Notes under the pieces: model-generated
Seen by the model: only the letters and a program-made list of their open reading frames with translations
Told to the model about the DNA's origin: nothing
Databases searched by the model: none
In this document: in pieces, positions 1 through 8,956 of the stretch
Numbering within the stretch: position 1 is the stretch's first letter
Layout: every line of letters starts with the position of its first letter
Source: Actinomycetaceae bacterium
Lineage (GTDB): Bacteria; Actinomycetota; Actinomycetes; Actinomycetales; Actinomycetaceae
Reading direction: 5' to 3'
Assembly: GCA_015062745.1 (NCBI GenBank)
Contig: SUUB01000001.1
Span: 112,121 to 159,794, forward strand
DNA length: 47,674 bases
Position numbers and translations under genes: made by a program

Positions 1-618
1 TTCTTACGGACTGGTGGACCGACGCTTGTGCACTCTTCCTGGGGAAAACTCGGCTGGCTGGAATGGCAACTTCCACTGCCGCTGTTGCTTGTTTTGGAGA
101 TCGGTACGGTTGCCCTGGTGTTCGTGGCCTTCATTCGCGGCAGAGAACGCCTACGCCTCGGCGTGCTGCTTGCCTACTATCCGCTGACCCTGCTGGTTTT
201 GCTCGGCGTCTCCTGGCGCGCCTATGCGCACACGGGCGTCGTTGCCGGGGTGCAGGGAAGGTACCTGTTTCCCGGCATCGTGGGGCTGTTGGCCATTGTG
301 GCGGTGGCGATCGCGCTGCCCGATCGGCGCCGCGCAGCGAGGTCGATAACCGGCGTGGCAGACTTGCCTGCGTGCTCGCGTGTGCAGGTCATCGTGGGCG
401 TGGCCGGCTCACTCGTGTCCGCCTATTCCCTGTGGGCGTGGGCGCACGTGTGCTACCCATCCGGTGCCTTCGGTATTGACTGGGACCGCTGGTCGCTGGT
501 GGCCGGATTGGGTCCCGCGTGGCTTGTCGTTACCGCTTGCGGGGGCGTGCTGGCGCTCGCCGCAGCCGCCGTCGTACCAGCGGTGTCCGGCGGCATGCGT
601 GAGCGCAGGCGGAGTTAG
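1..618 (+). CDS. DUF2142-like multi-spanning membrane protein, C-terminal part
   Basis: The reading frame is open from base 1, so the 5' end of the gene lies outside the window; the GTG at 28 is probably internal. The visible 205 residues contain about five hydrophobic segments. A SSWGKLGWLE motif is followed by a GRYLFP motif before the next helix, the arrangement I associate with DUF2142-type membrane proteins, thought to act on surface polysaccharides or lipid-linked sugars. A second gene of the same general type lies at 31006-32352. The family call is moderately sure and the substrate is unknown. The last codons are repeated just after the stop (see 591-637). Confidence 0.6.
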   Translation, partial: FLRTGGPTLVHSSWGKLGWLEWQLPLPLLLVLEIGTVALVFVAFIRGRERLRLGVLLAYYPLTLLVLLGVSWRAYAHTGVVAGVQGRYLFPGIVGLLAIVAVAIALPDRRRAARSITGVADLPACSRVQVIVGVAGSLVSAYSLWAWAHVCYPSGAFGIDWDRWSLVAGLGPAWLVVTACGGVLALAAAAVVPAVSGGMRERRRS

Positions 619-637
619 GCGGCGTGCGTGAGCGCAG
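591..637. repeat. 18-bp direct repeat, period 29, duplicating a gene 3' end
   Basis: Copies at 591-608 and 620-637 differ at one base; the shared core is TGCGTGAGCGCAG. The first copy codes for the last residues of the membrane protein (stop at 616-618) and the second lies just beyond the stop. The junction with rfbA is convergent. The remaining bases to 712 show nothing clear. Confidence 0.8.
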
Positions 638-712
638 TCAGAAGTGACCCGCAGGTACATCGGGCGTGCGCTCGCCACCGATGCCGCACTGTTCACGAGC
701 GGCCGCGCCGCA

Positions 713-1579
713 CTAGTCCTGCTCGAGCAGGCCGAGCAGGTACTGGCCGTAACCCGACTTCACCAGAGGCTCGGCACGCTCCCGCAGTTCATCGTCGCTG
801 AGGAATCCCATCCGCCAGGCGACTTCCTCCGGGCTTCCCACCTTCAGGCCCTGCCGTGCCTCCACGGTACGCACGAATCCGGTGGCATCGGCCAGGGAAT
901 CAAAGGTGCCCGTATCCAGCCAGGCCGTGCCGCGTGGCAACACCTCGACCTGCAGTTTTCCGGCCTCCAGGTACACGCGGTTAACGTCGGTGATTTCGTA
1001 CTCGCCACGTGCCGACGGCTTGAGATCGCGAGCAATCTGAACCACGTCATTGTCATAGAAGTATAGTCCGGGCACCGCGTAATTCGACTTTGGATGCGCG
1101 GGCTTCTCCTCGATGGAAAGAGCAGTGAAGCTCTCGTCGAACTCGACGACGCCGTAGGCGCGTGGATCGCTGACATGGTAGGCGAAGACGGCACCGCCGT
1201 CGGGGTCGACGTGGCGGCGCAACCGCGTTCCCATTCCGGGGCCGTAGAAGATATTGTCGCCCAATACCAGTCCCGCCGGCTGGTCGCCGATGAAGTCGGC
1301 GCCGATAACGAAGGCCTGCGCGAGGCCGTTGGGAACCTCTTGCACGGCGAAGGAGATACTGATGCCGAACTGCGAGCCATCGCGCAGCAGCCGGTGGAAG
1401 GCGGGAGCATCTTCCGGTGTGGTAATCACCAGAATGTCCTGGATTCCGGCAAGCATCAGGGTGGACATGGGGTAATACACCATCGGTTTGTCATAGACGG
1501 GTACCAACTGCTTTGAGGTGCCCAGGGTTATCGGATTGAGTCGAGTGCCGGATCCGCCGGCCAGAATAATTCCGCGCAT
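713..1579 (-). CDS. rfbA: Glucose-1-phosphate thymidylyltransferase (dTDP-glucose pyrophosphorylase)
   Basis: It joins dTTP and glucose-1-phosphate to make dTDP-glucose, the first step of the dTDP-L-rhamnose pathway used for cell-wall glycans. The 288-residue protein has the usual length. It opens with [16 protein letters not shown], the nucleotide-binding signature, followed by [12 protein letters not shown], which contacts the sugar phosphate. Further conserved parts are LGDNIFYG and [13 protein letters not shown] near the C terminus. The ATG at 1579 precedes the signature by two residues, leaving little choice of start. The other rhamnose genes (rfbB, rfbC, rfbD) are not in the window. The upstream TIGR03089 gene ends 14 bp before this start, so the two are probably cotranscribed. 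Confidence 0.95.
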   Translation of the reverse strand: MRGIILAGGSGTRLNPITLGTSKQLVPVYDKPMVYYPMSTLMLAGIQDILVITTPEDAPAFHRLLRDGSQFGISISFAVQEVPNGLAQAFVIGADFIGDQPAGLVLGDNIFYGPGMGTRLRRHVDPDGGAVFAYHVSDPRAYGVVEFDESFTALSIEEKPAHPKSNYAVPGLYFYDNDVVQIARDLKPSARGEYEITDVNRVYLEAGKLQVEVLPRGTAWLDTGTFDSLADATGFVRTVEARQGLKVGSPEEVAWRMGFLSDDELRERAEPLVKSGYGQYLLGLLEQD

Positions 1580-1593
1580 GTGGCTATTCTTCC

Positions 1594-2598
1594 CTATCTG
1601 GGCGCGGGGCGTGCGATCTTCGCGCCCTCGATTTGCGCGATAGTCTGTGGATCCGTTGGATGCGCGTCACATTCGACGACGACGAGGCTCCCGCGCCCGA
1701 GCTGCCAGGCCGCTGCGGCCAGCGCCTGAGCGGGAGTGGGGGAGAGAAGTAGAAGACGGGAGACCTCGTTCCTTCCAGAGTCGGTAATGAATCGGTCGGC
1801 GCGCCGACCGGCACGTTGCCCCAAGGGCATCGAACCACTCCTCCCAGCGGTCGGATTCACATTCTCCTCTTGCCCGTTTTGGTGCACAGCCGGTGCGTTT
1901 GTACCTTCCTCCACCGGTGTAAGGGCGCCGCGCTCATGCCAGAAAGCGAAGTTGGATGCTTCGTGTAGTGAGCTATCGAGCAGTTGATCGGGCGCGCCGA
2001 GTACTTCCGCGCTGGCATCGTGTACCGCGGGTGGTAGAGGCGGACCGCTCCAGGCAAACGTCAGTGGAGCCAGATCAAGAGCAAGGATTTCGGTGGCAGG
2101 CGCGGGGGTGGACTGTGCAGAGGCCCGTTCCTCGGCACTGCTGTCCGCTGCCGCACGTTCAGCGGAGCCGTCCGCCCAGCTGCGCGGTGCCGTATCGGGA
2201 TATGCCGAGAGCTGCCGAGGCGTTGCGGTCACCAATACGGTGGCAGGTTGGCCGCCGCGGCCAAGGCTTACCACCGTTCCGGCCAGCAGGGCGCCAAGAC
2301 CCCATAGTACTTGTTTCCAGTGCGCGGGAAGGTCCAAGCGCACCGTCTCACCTGGCGCCACCCAGATGTCATCGGCGAGGTAACCGGCGATTTTCGCCAG
2401 ATGGTTGGAGGCGACCTTACCGGACAGTTCGGTGCGGCCGTCTTTTCCGTACCAGGTCAGGGCGGGCTTGGCCCCCAGGGCAAGCAGTCGCGTGTACACG
2501 CCGAGGGCACCGGCCGCTGAAGCCTTCCCACCGTTCGTGCCAACAGGCAGCGGCCCGGGTGCACGGGGCGGGACCGTGATGCCAGCCGTGCCGGGCAT
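1594..2598 (-). CDS. TIGR03089 family protein (acyl-CoA synthetase-like, no known activity)
   Basis: It belongs to an actinobacterial family resembling the N-terminal lobe of AMP-binding enzymes; function unknown. The segment [20 protein letters not shown] followed by [18 protein letters not shown] matches the family start, and [10 protein letters not shown] plus [11 protein letters not shown] match its middle. I chose the ATG at 2598 because a GGAGGGG Shine-Dalgarno lies 3 nt before it and family members start close to the conserved segment. Earlier in-frame starts at 2655 (ATG) and 2667 (GTG) overlap the upstream gene and have weaker ribosome sites. The predicted length is 334 residues. A linker around residues 145-170 is rich in Ala, Ser and Glu. 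Its Mycobacterium counterpart, Rv3268, also lies near rhamnose and cell-wall genes. Confidence 0.8.
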   Translation of the reverse strand: MPGTAGITVPPRAPGPLPVGTNGGKASAAGALGVYTRLLALGAKPALTWYGKDGRTELSGKVASNHLAKIAGYLADDIWVAPGETVRLDLPAHWKQVLWGLGALLAGTVVSLGRGGQPATVLVTATPRQLSAYPDTAPRSWADGSAERAAADSSAEERASAQSTPAPATEILALDLAPLTFAWSGPPLPPAVHDASAEVLGAPDQLLDSSLHEASNFAFWHERGALTPVEEGTNAPAVHQNGQEENVNPTAGRSGSMPLGQRAGRRADRFITDSGRNEVSRLLLLSPTPAQALAAAAWQLGRGSLVVVECDAHPTDPQTIAQIEGAKIARPAPR

Positions 2599-2638
2599 GA
2601 TCCCCTCCAGCGGCTCGGGTGCGCCGGGTGGAACGCCG

Positions 2639-3505
2639 TCAGACACGGCTCGCATCCTGCCCGTCACTTGCGCGAAGATCGGGCCGACCTAGTATATCGA
2701 GGCAGAAGTTCGCGGCGTCCAAGGTTGCGGCCGCAGCGAAATTCGGCGCCAGCGCGAGGTCACGCCGATACAACGGCCCGTCGTCGTCGCAGCCCACATA
2801 AAACCCTCCCGCGCGTTGGACCAGCAGAATGCCTGCGGCGACATCCCAGGGATGCGTGCCCCGGTTGAAGGTCGCCAGGAAATGACCGGCTGCAACCTCC
2901 GCCAGGGCGAGAGCGGTGGAGCCGCAGCGACGAGTCGAACGCGCCGTTCCCACCAGTCGCGTGAAGTCAGCGGCTGCCTGCTGTTTGTCGGGAACACGCG
3001 GTGAGGGGAATTCGGTGGCCACGACACCTTCCTGCAGGGGTGTGCGCCGCACAGTGAGGCGCTCCCCGTTACGGTAGGCTCCCGAATCATCAGCCCGGTA
3101 GAGTATCTCGAGTGTCGGCTGGTAAATAACCGCCGCAACGAGCTCGCCGGCGCGAGCGGCAGCGATTGAGACGCACCAGTGATCGAAGCCGGTGGCGAAG
3201 TTCGATGTGCCGTCGATGGGATCGACGTACCACACGACGTCGTCGTCGGTGGCTGTGCGGGCCCGGCCATCGCGGTCGAGCAGGCCGTTCTCCTCCTCGC
3301 CCCGGATCAGGGAACCGGGTGCACCGGAGAACAGTGTGGCGCAGATACGCCGCTGCGATTCCTTATCGTGTACGGTGACCACGTCGTGAAAATCGAGTTT
3401 CAGATCAATACGGCCGGGATCGAGGAATGCGTCGGTCAGGTAGGGGCCGACGTTGCGGGCGGCCTCCTCTGCAAGGTCCGCCAATTCAACTGCGGTTTCA
3501 CTCAT
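2639..3505 (-). CDS. Inositol monophosphatase family protein
   Basis: It is a Mg2+-dependent phosphomonoesterase fold. The family covers inositol-1-phosphatase, histidinol phosphatase (HisN) and fructose-1,6-bisphosphatase activities, and sequence alone does not decide the substrate. All three family signatures are present in the 288-residue protein: the acidic GEEENG at about residues 69-74, VDPIDGTSNF at 94-103, and HPWDVAAG near residue 220. I use the ATG at 3505 (MSETAVEL), since 24 extra in-frame residues upstream are proline-rich and unlike the family. The next gene starts about 40 bp downstream on the same strand, suggesting an operon with the TIGR03089 gene and rfbA. The gap to whiB is divergent. 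Confidence 0.88.
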   Translation of the reverse strand: MSETAVELADLAEEAARNVGPYLTDAFLDPGRIDLKLDFHDVVTVHDKESQRRICATLFSGAPGSLIRGEEENGLLDRDGRARTATDDDVVWYVDPIDGTSNFATGFDHWCVSIAAARAGELVAAVIYQPTLEILYRADDSGAYRNGERLTVRRTPLQEGVVATEFPSPRVPDKQQAAADFTRLVGTARSTRRCGSTALALAEVAAGHFLATFNRGTHPWDVAAGILLVQRAGGFYVGCDDDGPLYRRDLALAPNFAAAATLDAANFCLDILGRPDLRASDGQDASRV

Positions 3506-3608
3506 GCCTCCATCTTCCCACGTTCTTTCGGTGAGAGCGGCCGGTGGCGGCCCCGTCGGGCCGAGACGAATAGGCATATTCTTCTGCGAGGGCGGCCGGT
3601 GCTGGTGG

Positions 3609-3639
3609 CGGGTACTGCCGGAGAACGGGTACTGCCGGA
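3609..3639. repeat. 14-bp direct repeat, period 17, in the whiB upstream gap
   Basis: CGGGTACTGCCGGA occurs at 3609-3622 and 3626-3639. It lies in the 373-bp divergent gap between the inositol-phosphatase gene and whiB. A GCGGCCGGTG element also occurs twice nearby (about 3537 and 3591). Apart from these and the promoter at 3811 I see nothing else in the gap. Confidence 0.7.
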
Positions 3640-3810
3640 AAAGAAGATTCCCGTGCGAGCCGTGATCACAACGGGCATAAAGACCATGCGAAGTGGACTA
3701 GGTCACACTTCAGCTTTGTGCTGACTGTAAATCTCCCTGTAAAGCGGTGCAAACTGTTTCTAACGGGTATGGCAAACGGCAGAGAAATAGGAGCAGAATT
3801 GGCTTTCCTC

Positions 3811-3840
3811 TTGACATTTGGGGGATAACACGGGTGTAAT
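3811..3840 (+). promoter_or_regulatory. Housekeeping-type promoter for whiB
   Basis: TTGACA at 3811-3816 and TGTAAT at 3835-3840 are separated by 18 bp. The predicted start is near 3847, about 30 nt before the GTG. The -35 is a perfect consensus, unusual for an actinobacterium, so strong expression of the whiB-glycosyltransferase-DUF5719 unit is likely. Confidence 0.7.
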
Positions 3841-3878
3841 TTAGGTCAGACTTGATTAAACGCACTGAGGAGGTCAGC

Positions 3879-4238
3879 GTGCGTATTGTCGGCGACAGCG
3901 CCCCATTGAGTATCCGCTCGGGCAAAGCGGAACTTACCGCGGACGCGCAGGCGATGATGATGGGCATCTTCGATCTGGGCTACGAGAAATATGCCGGAGA
4001 AGAGCTGCACTGGCAGGAATTCGCCCTGTGTGCTCAAACGGATCCCGATATCTTCTTCCCGGAGAAGGGCGGTTCAACGGCTCCCGCCACGAGTGTCTGC
4101 TCCGCCTGCGCCGTGCAGAGTGAGTGCCTTGAATACGCGATCTCGCACGATATCCGGCACGGCATCTGGGGCGGAATGTCAGATAATGACCGGCGCCGCA
4201 TTTCCCGGGAACGCCGCCGCGCTCGCCGGGGTGCCTGA
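3879..4238 (+). CDS. WhiB-family iron-sulfur transcriptional regulator
   Basis: WhiB proteins hold a redox-sensitive [4Fe-4S] cluster and bind the sigma factor to tune transcription in development and cell division. The GTG at 3879 is preceded by GAGGAGG with 5-nt spacing, giving 119 residues; an in-frame TTG at 3852 lacks such a site. The four cluster ligands are C51, C74, C77 and C83 (C-x22-C-x2-C-x5-C), followed by the family turn GIWGG at 95-99 and a basic Arg-rich tail. The long N-terminal part and the location beside the Rv3258c/Rv3259-type genes suggest the WhiB2/WhmD branch, which acts in septation; this is inference. It ends 3 nt before the glycosyltransferase gene, so both should share a message. 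Confidence 0.93.
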   Translation: MRIVGDSAPLSIRSGKAELTADAQAMMMGIFDLGYEKYAGEELHWQEFALCAQTDPDIFFPEKGGSTAPATSVCSACAVQSECLEYAISHDIRHGIWGGMSDNDRRRISRERRRARRGA

Positions 4239-4241
4239 CAT

Positions 4242-7200
4242 TTGAGTTCCGAGGCTCCAGCATTACGGGGGGACGTTCTCGGTGTCTTGGTCACCCGGGG
4301 CGATACTCCACGCTTGGCGCGGGTGCTTGCCAGCCTTGCCGTTCAAGAGTTGCGTCCCGCACGCCTCGTCATCGTTGTGCGTGGCGGGGTCACCGATAAT
4401 GTGCAAGAGCTTGTTTCGGCGCACGCAGAAGAACTCCAGGTAGAAATCCATGCCTGCGATGAGCACGTGCCGAACTTCGCCACCGCCATCAGCGGCACGC
4501 TGGACGGTGATGAACCTTGGATATGGTTCTTACACGACGACGCCGCCCCCGAGCCGGGGTGCCTCGACGCGCAATTGCGGCTGGGAGAATCGAGCGCCAA
4601 AATCGCGGCGGTAGGCGCCAAGCAGGTCGCGTGGGGCAACCCGCGCGATCTGCTCGAGGTGGGGATTCTCGCAACCCGCACCGCACGCCGGGTACCGGAA
4701 ATCGAGGACGATGAACTCGATCAGGGGCAATTCGATAAACGCCAGGATGTTCTTGGTGTAGGCACGGTCGCGATGCTGCTGCGCCGAGCCGCGTACGAGG
4801 AAGTCGGGGGGCTCGACCCGGCTCTCGGCCCTTTCGGTGACGGCTTAGAACTCTCGCGACGGTTATGGGCCGCCGGCTGGCGTGTGGCCGTCGAGCCCCT
4901 AGCTCGCGTGGCACATGCACGCGAAACGCTGGGGGAGGACGCGCGTTCCTCCTTCGGTCGGCGTCGTGGTGCACAGTTGTACAACGCACTGTTGGCGGCA
5001 CCGCGGTTTCTTGCCCCGATCCTGTTCGTCTTTTACCTGCTTTTCAGCGTTCCGCGTGCACTCGCCCGCCTGGCTACGAAGGAAACGGCGCTGGCGCGCG
5101 GCGAGCTCTACGCGGCGTGGTTTCTGCTTGCCCACACGAGGGCAGTAATCCGCGGCCGGTCGGGCATCCGCAGTATTCGGAAAGTGCCGGAATCCGTACT
5201 GCGTTCGCTGGAGTCATCCTCGCGTGACGTGCGCCGTGCCCGCCGGGAAGCACGACGCGCGCGGGTGGAGGCGGTGGCGATGGCCACGCTGCCGGACCCG
5301 TTGGCGTTACGTGAGCAGGCGGCGTGGCGGCGCACCACCCGGGTGTGCCTGCTGCTCTCTTTCCTTGTTGCCCTCGCGGGATCGTTGATCGGACACCTTC
5401 CTTTGCTGGCGGAGGGGATGCTCACCGGAGGTGCTCTTCTTCCTGACACATGGGGTGCGGGCGAGTTGATTGCTGCGGCTCGTACACCGTGGCTTCCGGC
5501 GGGGGATGGCTACGCGGTTCCGGTAGACAGCTTCTGGGTCCTCCTCACACCACTTGTGTGGCTAACCTCCTCGCTTGGGGCGGCGGCGACGGGATTGCTA
5601 TTCGTGGCGATGCCCGCGGCGGCGCTGGCAGCGTTCTGGGCCGCCGGCGTGCTGACGCATTCACCGCACATCCGCCTGCTTGCCGCATTGGGCTGGGCAT
5701 TCGCCCCGCCACTGTTATCCGCGTTGAGCTACGGTCAGGTGGCCGCAGCGACTTGGCATGTGCTCCTGCCCATTGCCTTTGCAGCGAGTATCGCCGCGCG
5801 GCGCGCGCGTTCCGCCCCTGCTCTTGGACTCGCATCATTGAGCTTCGGGATTATGGCTGCCGCCGCGCCGATAACACTGCCGCTGTGCATTGGTGTCGCC
5901 GTGTGGGGAATGCTGGGTAGCCGCGGCGCCCGTAAACGCTGGCTGTGGCTACCCATCCCGGCACTTACCGCCCTGCTGCCCGCACTGATCGCTGCCGTCC
6001 GCGGTAGTGAGGGGTGGCGCATCTTCTTCTGCCTGCCCGGCGCCGCGGTGGATGCCCAACCCTCGATTCTCGGCCTGCTGACGCTCTCACCGGCAGCACG
6101 AATCAACCTGAGTACATTGGCAACCGGCAGCTGGTATCTGTTACTCGGCGTATGCGCCGCAGCCATCTTCTTTCTCATATCGGTCCTGGCGCTGTTCCGC
6201 CGTCGCAATGCCCGTCGCATTCGCCTGGGATGGCTCATGGTGGCCGCGGGAATGGCGTGGGCGGCGGTCTGCCGCATCGTTCCGGTGGGCGTCGCCACCG
6301 ATGGCATTGTCAGCAGTGAAGTCGAGGCGTGGACCGGAATCGGGCTCTCGGCTGCCGCATTCGGCCTGTGGGTGATTCTTGTCAATGCCGGCGATGGGTT
6401 GCGCACGGACCTCTCGGCACGTTCGTTCGGCACTTATCAGCTGGTGGCGCTCGCGGCGCTCCTCCTCGTGGCCGCCGCGCCCTTTGCGACGGTGGTGAGC
6501 TGGGCAGGTCCGGCATTACAGGGGAAGGCCGCCATCCTGAGCGCCGCCGATCAGGTGATTCCGGCCGTTGCACTCAGCGAACAGCAGTCGGAGAACCGGG
6601 GCCGCGTCCTCGTTCTGACTCCCCACGACGACGGCCTCCACGCGGCGCTCTGGCGCGGTGCGGGCACCGAGCTCCACGAGGTCGCGATGGGAGCAGGGCT
6701 TGCGGATCTTGCACAGTTGCACGCAGCGGCCCGCGGAGATACGGACGACGCCGCCGACCGGGCACTTATTGAGGCCATCGCGGATATCGGCAGCGGTACG
6801 ACGGTTGCTGATGAGCTCGGCGAGCACGCCATCGCCGTCGTCCTCGTTCCCCCGGAGAGCGGCACCGTCTCTGAGAAGAACAGGCGCCAGATCGTCTCAC
6901 AGCTCAATGCGGTTCCAGGCCTTGAATACGTCACGGAAAGCGGTGTTGGCACGTTCTGGCGTGTTCGGTCTGCGGCTGGACCGACGGGGCGCGATGCTGA
7001 TGTTGCGGCTGCGGCGACGTCGCGTCTGCGTGTTGTGAATGGGGATGAGGCCACCGAGGTTCCGGTGGGCATCCTCAACGGTTCGGCGCGGATCGCAGCC
7101 GGAGATAATCATCGTACACTCGTGCTGGCGGAGCGAGCGGATCCGGGCTGGCATGCCTACTTGGACGGCGAGGAATTGCCGGCAGTGGAGTCGTCTTGGC

Positions 7201-7355
7201 AGCAGGCATGGCAATTACCGGCCTCCGGGGGCAGTGTCACCGTGGTGTATGAACCATACCTGGGGCTGATTGTGGCCTGGACACAATTGGCTGTCTTTGT
7301 TATCGCAATCGTGGTCGCAGTGCCGCTGCGCCGTAGGAAGCGAGTGCGCGAATGA
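4242..7355 (+). CDS. Large family 2 glycosyltransferase with multi-spanning membrane domain
   Basis: The predicted protein has 1037 residues. Residues 10-230 form a GT2 (GT-A) domain with VLVTRGDTPRLARVLASL at its start and the metal-binding FLHDDAAPEPG at 97-106. The first membrane segment lies near 265-285, and many more run from about 370 to 770. An extracytoplasmic beta-rich domain follows, and a last helix near 1010-1030 ends in a basic tail. It probably transfers a sugar to a surface polymer or lipid carrier; the substrate is unknown. The TTG start at 4242 lies 3 nt after the whiB stop with no obvious ribosome site, so translation may be coupled. Its stop overlaps the DUF5719 start as ATGA. 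Confidence 0.85.
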   Translation: MSSEAPALRGDVLGVLVTRGDTPRLARVLASLAVQELRPARLVIVVRGGVTDNVQELVSAHAEELQVEIHACDEHVPNFATAISGTLDGDEPWIWFLHDDAAPEPGCLDAQLRLGESSAKIAAVGAKQVAWGNPRDLLEVGILATRTARRVPEIEDDELDQGQFDKRQDVLGVGTVAMLLRRAAYEEVGGLDPALGPFGDGLELSRRLWAAGWRVAVEPLARVAHARETLGEDARSSFGRRRGAQLYNALLAAPRFLAPILFVFYLLFSVPRALARLATKETALARGELYAAWFLLAHTRAVIRGRSGIRSIRKVPESVLRSLESSSRDVRRARREARRARVEAVAMATLPDPLALREQAAWRRTTRVCLLLSFLVALAGSLIGHLPLLAEGMLTGGALLPDTWGAGELIAAARTPWLPAGDGYAVPVDSFWVLLTPLVWLTSSLGAAATGLLFVAMPAAALAAFWAAGVLTHSPHIRLLAALGWAFAPPLLSALSYGQVAAATWHVLLPIAFAASIAARRARSAPALGLASLSFGIMAAAAPITLPLCIGVAVWGMLGSRGARKRWLWLPIPALTALLPALIAAVRGSEGWRIFFCLPGAAVDAQPSILGLLTLSPAARINLSTLATGSWYLLLGVCAAAIFFLISVLALFRRRNARRIRLGWLMVAAGMAWAAVCRIVPVGVATDGIVSSEVEAWTGIGLSAAAFGLWVILVNAGDGLRTDLSARSFGTYQLVALAALLLVAAAPFATVVSWAGPALQGKAAILSAADQVIPAVALSEQQSENRGRVLVLTPHDDGLHAALWRGAGTELHEVAMGAGLADLAQLHAAARGDTDDAADRALIEAIADIGSGTTVADELGEHAIAVVLVPPESGTVSEKNRRQIVSQLNAVPGLEYVTESGVGTFWRVRSAAGPTGRDADVAAAATSRLRVVNGDEATEVPVGILNGSARIAAGDNHRTLVLAERADPGWHAYLDGEELPAVESSWQQAWQLPASGGSVTVVYEPYLGLIVAWTQLAVFVIAIVVAVPLRRRKRVRE

Positions 7356-8797
7356 ACCGAATGCAACGCCTTATCAGCGGTGTCGCCGTACTTGCCGTGG
7401 CAGCGGGATCCTGTGTGCTGGCACTGGCGCTGCCGCACAGCGATCCCATCTCGGTGGCCGCTGAACGCGTCGTTTCTTCATCGGAGCCGATTACCATCGT
7501 GTGTTCTGGAGGATTGACGCGCACCTTCGAGAGTGGACTTGATGTCACAGACGTCAATGAAGACGTCAGTGTGGACTCGTGGGTTCTCGGCACGGCGGAC
7601 ACCGTCGGCGGGGCCGCTCCCGCCGTTACATTTGCGGGGGACGACGTCACCACCGCTGGCCCGCTGGCGTTCGAAGCGTCTACCGGAGCTCTGGAAGGTG
7701 TGGTGACGACGCAGGCGGGGGAGAACACCGAGCACACCTTGCTGGCCGGGGGAACACTGCACGTGGCGTCCGACGGCGACCTACGCGGAACAGCGATGAA
7801 TCCCTGCCAGAGTGCCTCGATGGATCAATGGCTTGTCGGCTCGCAATCCGGTGTGGGAACGTCCAACGAGATTCTGCTCGCCAACCCCGGACTGACACCG
7901 GTAACTGTGCGCCTAGCGGCATACGGATCGGTGGGACGCCTCGACCTGGGTTCGTATTCGCAGGTCACCGTGGCTGCCCAGACGTCGCAGCGTGTTTCGC
8001 TGGACGGCATCGTGGAAAGTGATAGCCGCATTGCGGTGCATGTGACGACGGACTCCGGGGCGGTAGCGGCCTCGATGCAGGAGATCACCCTTGATGGAGC
8101 ACGCGCGGCAGGTGTCTCCTTTGTGACCCCCGGCGACTCGGGAACGGATCTGATCATTCCGGGTGTGAACGCGACCGACGGGGAGACTGCGAGCCTCGAG
8201 GCCCCGACGCTGCGCATCGTTAATCCGGGATCGGAGCCGGCGACCGTTGACGTTTACACCCGGGACGACGACGAAGAAGAGGAACTGGCCGGTGGGCAAG
8301 GACTCACCGTTGCACCCGGCACGGTTCTCGATCTCTCCTTGGCCGGGCTCAGTCCCGGTTTCCACAGTTTGCGGCTGAGTTCCTCGTCGGAGATCGCTGC
8401 CGGAGTTGAGCTGCACCGCCAAAGTGGCGACACTGCCCCGCGCGATATTGCCTGGGCGGCGGCGCGGCCTGGGCAGGAGACAGGAGCCGTCGTGACGGGG
8501 CCGCTCCATGGCGCGTTGGTGGTCACTCCCACCACGCCCGGGGAGGTGACGGTAACGGCAACGCCGATTGACGCCGATGGTTCGCTCCTCGATGAGATCA
8601 CCGCTACGGTGCCGGATGCCAGTACAGCTTCGCTATCCCTTCCAGAAGGCGCCGTCGCCGTGGTCTTCAGAGCGGATGCTCCGGTTGCTGCGGCAGCCGT
8701 GACGCAGAGCACGGTCACCGATGGAAGTGCCATTGATTGGATCGCGCCATTCGCGCCGGATTCGCAGGTGTTGACGCGCCGGGTCGCCGTCCAATAG
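7352..8797 (+). CDS. DUF5719-like secreted or membrane-anchored protein
   Basis: The protein has 481 residues. An N-terminal hydrophobic segment at about 8-27 follows a basic start and looks like a signal peptide or anchor. The rest is predicted extracytoplasmic, beta-rich and poor in Lys, with CPS-like and NPG-type turns (for example LLANPGLTPVTVRLAAYGS and RIVNPGSEPATVDVYT) that recur as if two homologous beta domains were present. DUF5719 proteins typically follow this large GT2 gene in actinomycetes. The ATG overlaps the glycosyltransferase stop by four bases (ATGA), supporting translational coupling and a joint role at the envelope. No enzyme motif is visible. The family call rests on recalled gene context as well as sequence. 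Confidence 0.75.
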   Translation: MNRMQRLISGVAVLAVAAGSCVLALALPHSDPISVAAERVVSSSEPITIVCSGGLTRTFESGLDVTDVNEDVSVDSWVLGTADTVGGAAPAVTFAGDDVTTAGPLAFEASTGALEGVVTTQAGENTEHTLLAGGTLHVASDGDLRGTAMNPCQSASMDQWLVGSQSGVGTSNEILLANPGLTPVTVRLAAYGSVGRLDLGSYSQVTVAAQTSQRVSLDGIVESDSRIAVHVTTDSGAVAASMQEITLDGARAAGVSFVTPGDSGTDLIIPGVNATDGETASLEAPTLRIVNPGSEPATVDVYTRDDDEEEELAGGQGLTVAPGTVLDLSLAGLSPGFHSLRLSSSSEIAAGVELHRQSGDTAPRDIAWAAARPGQETGAVVTGPLHGALVVTPTTPGEVTVTATPIDADGSLLDEITATVPDASTASLSLPEGAVAVVFRADAPVAAAAVTQSTVTDGSAIDWIAPFAPDSQVLTRRVAVQ

Positions 8798-8799
8798 TT

Positions 8800-8829
8800 G
8801 GGACATCTTCTAAGGGGACGTCCTCCAAG
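8800..8829. repeat. 15-bp tandem repeat, two copies, after the DUF5719 stop
   Basis: GGGACATCTTCTAAG (8800-8814) is followed directly by GGGACGTCCTCCAAG (8815-8829), with three transitions between copies. It starts two bases after the stop codon, in the convergent gap before the metallopeptidase gene. Confidence 0.7.
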
Positions 8830-8869
8830 GGAGTCGGGCCTCTTCCACCGGGGCCGCACGGAGGCACAA

Positions 8870-8886
8870 CGGTGCGTTTTGCACCG
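8870..8886. terminator. Small hairpin, possible bidirectional terminator
   Basis: CGGTGC and GCACCG pair around a GTTTT loop, between the convergent DUF5719 and metallopeptidase genes. There is no long T tract, so this is weak. Confidence 0.3.
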
Positions 8887-8956
8887 CGACGTCGCCGGTT
8901 CTACACCTAGTGCGACCTTCTTCCCGTCCGGGAAGCCGTTCGCTGCGTGCCTGCAC

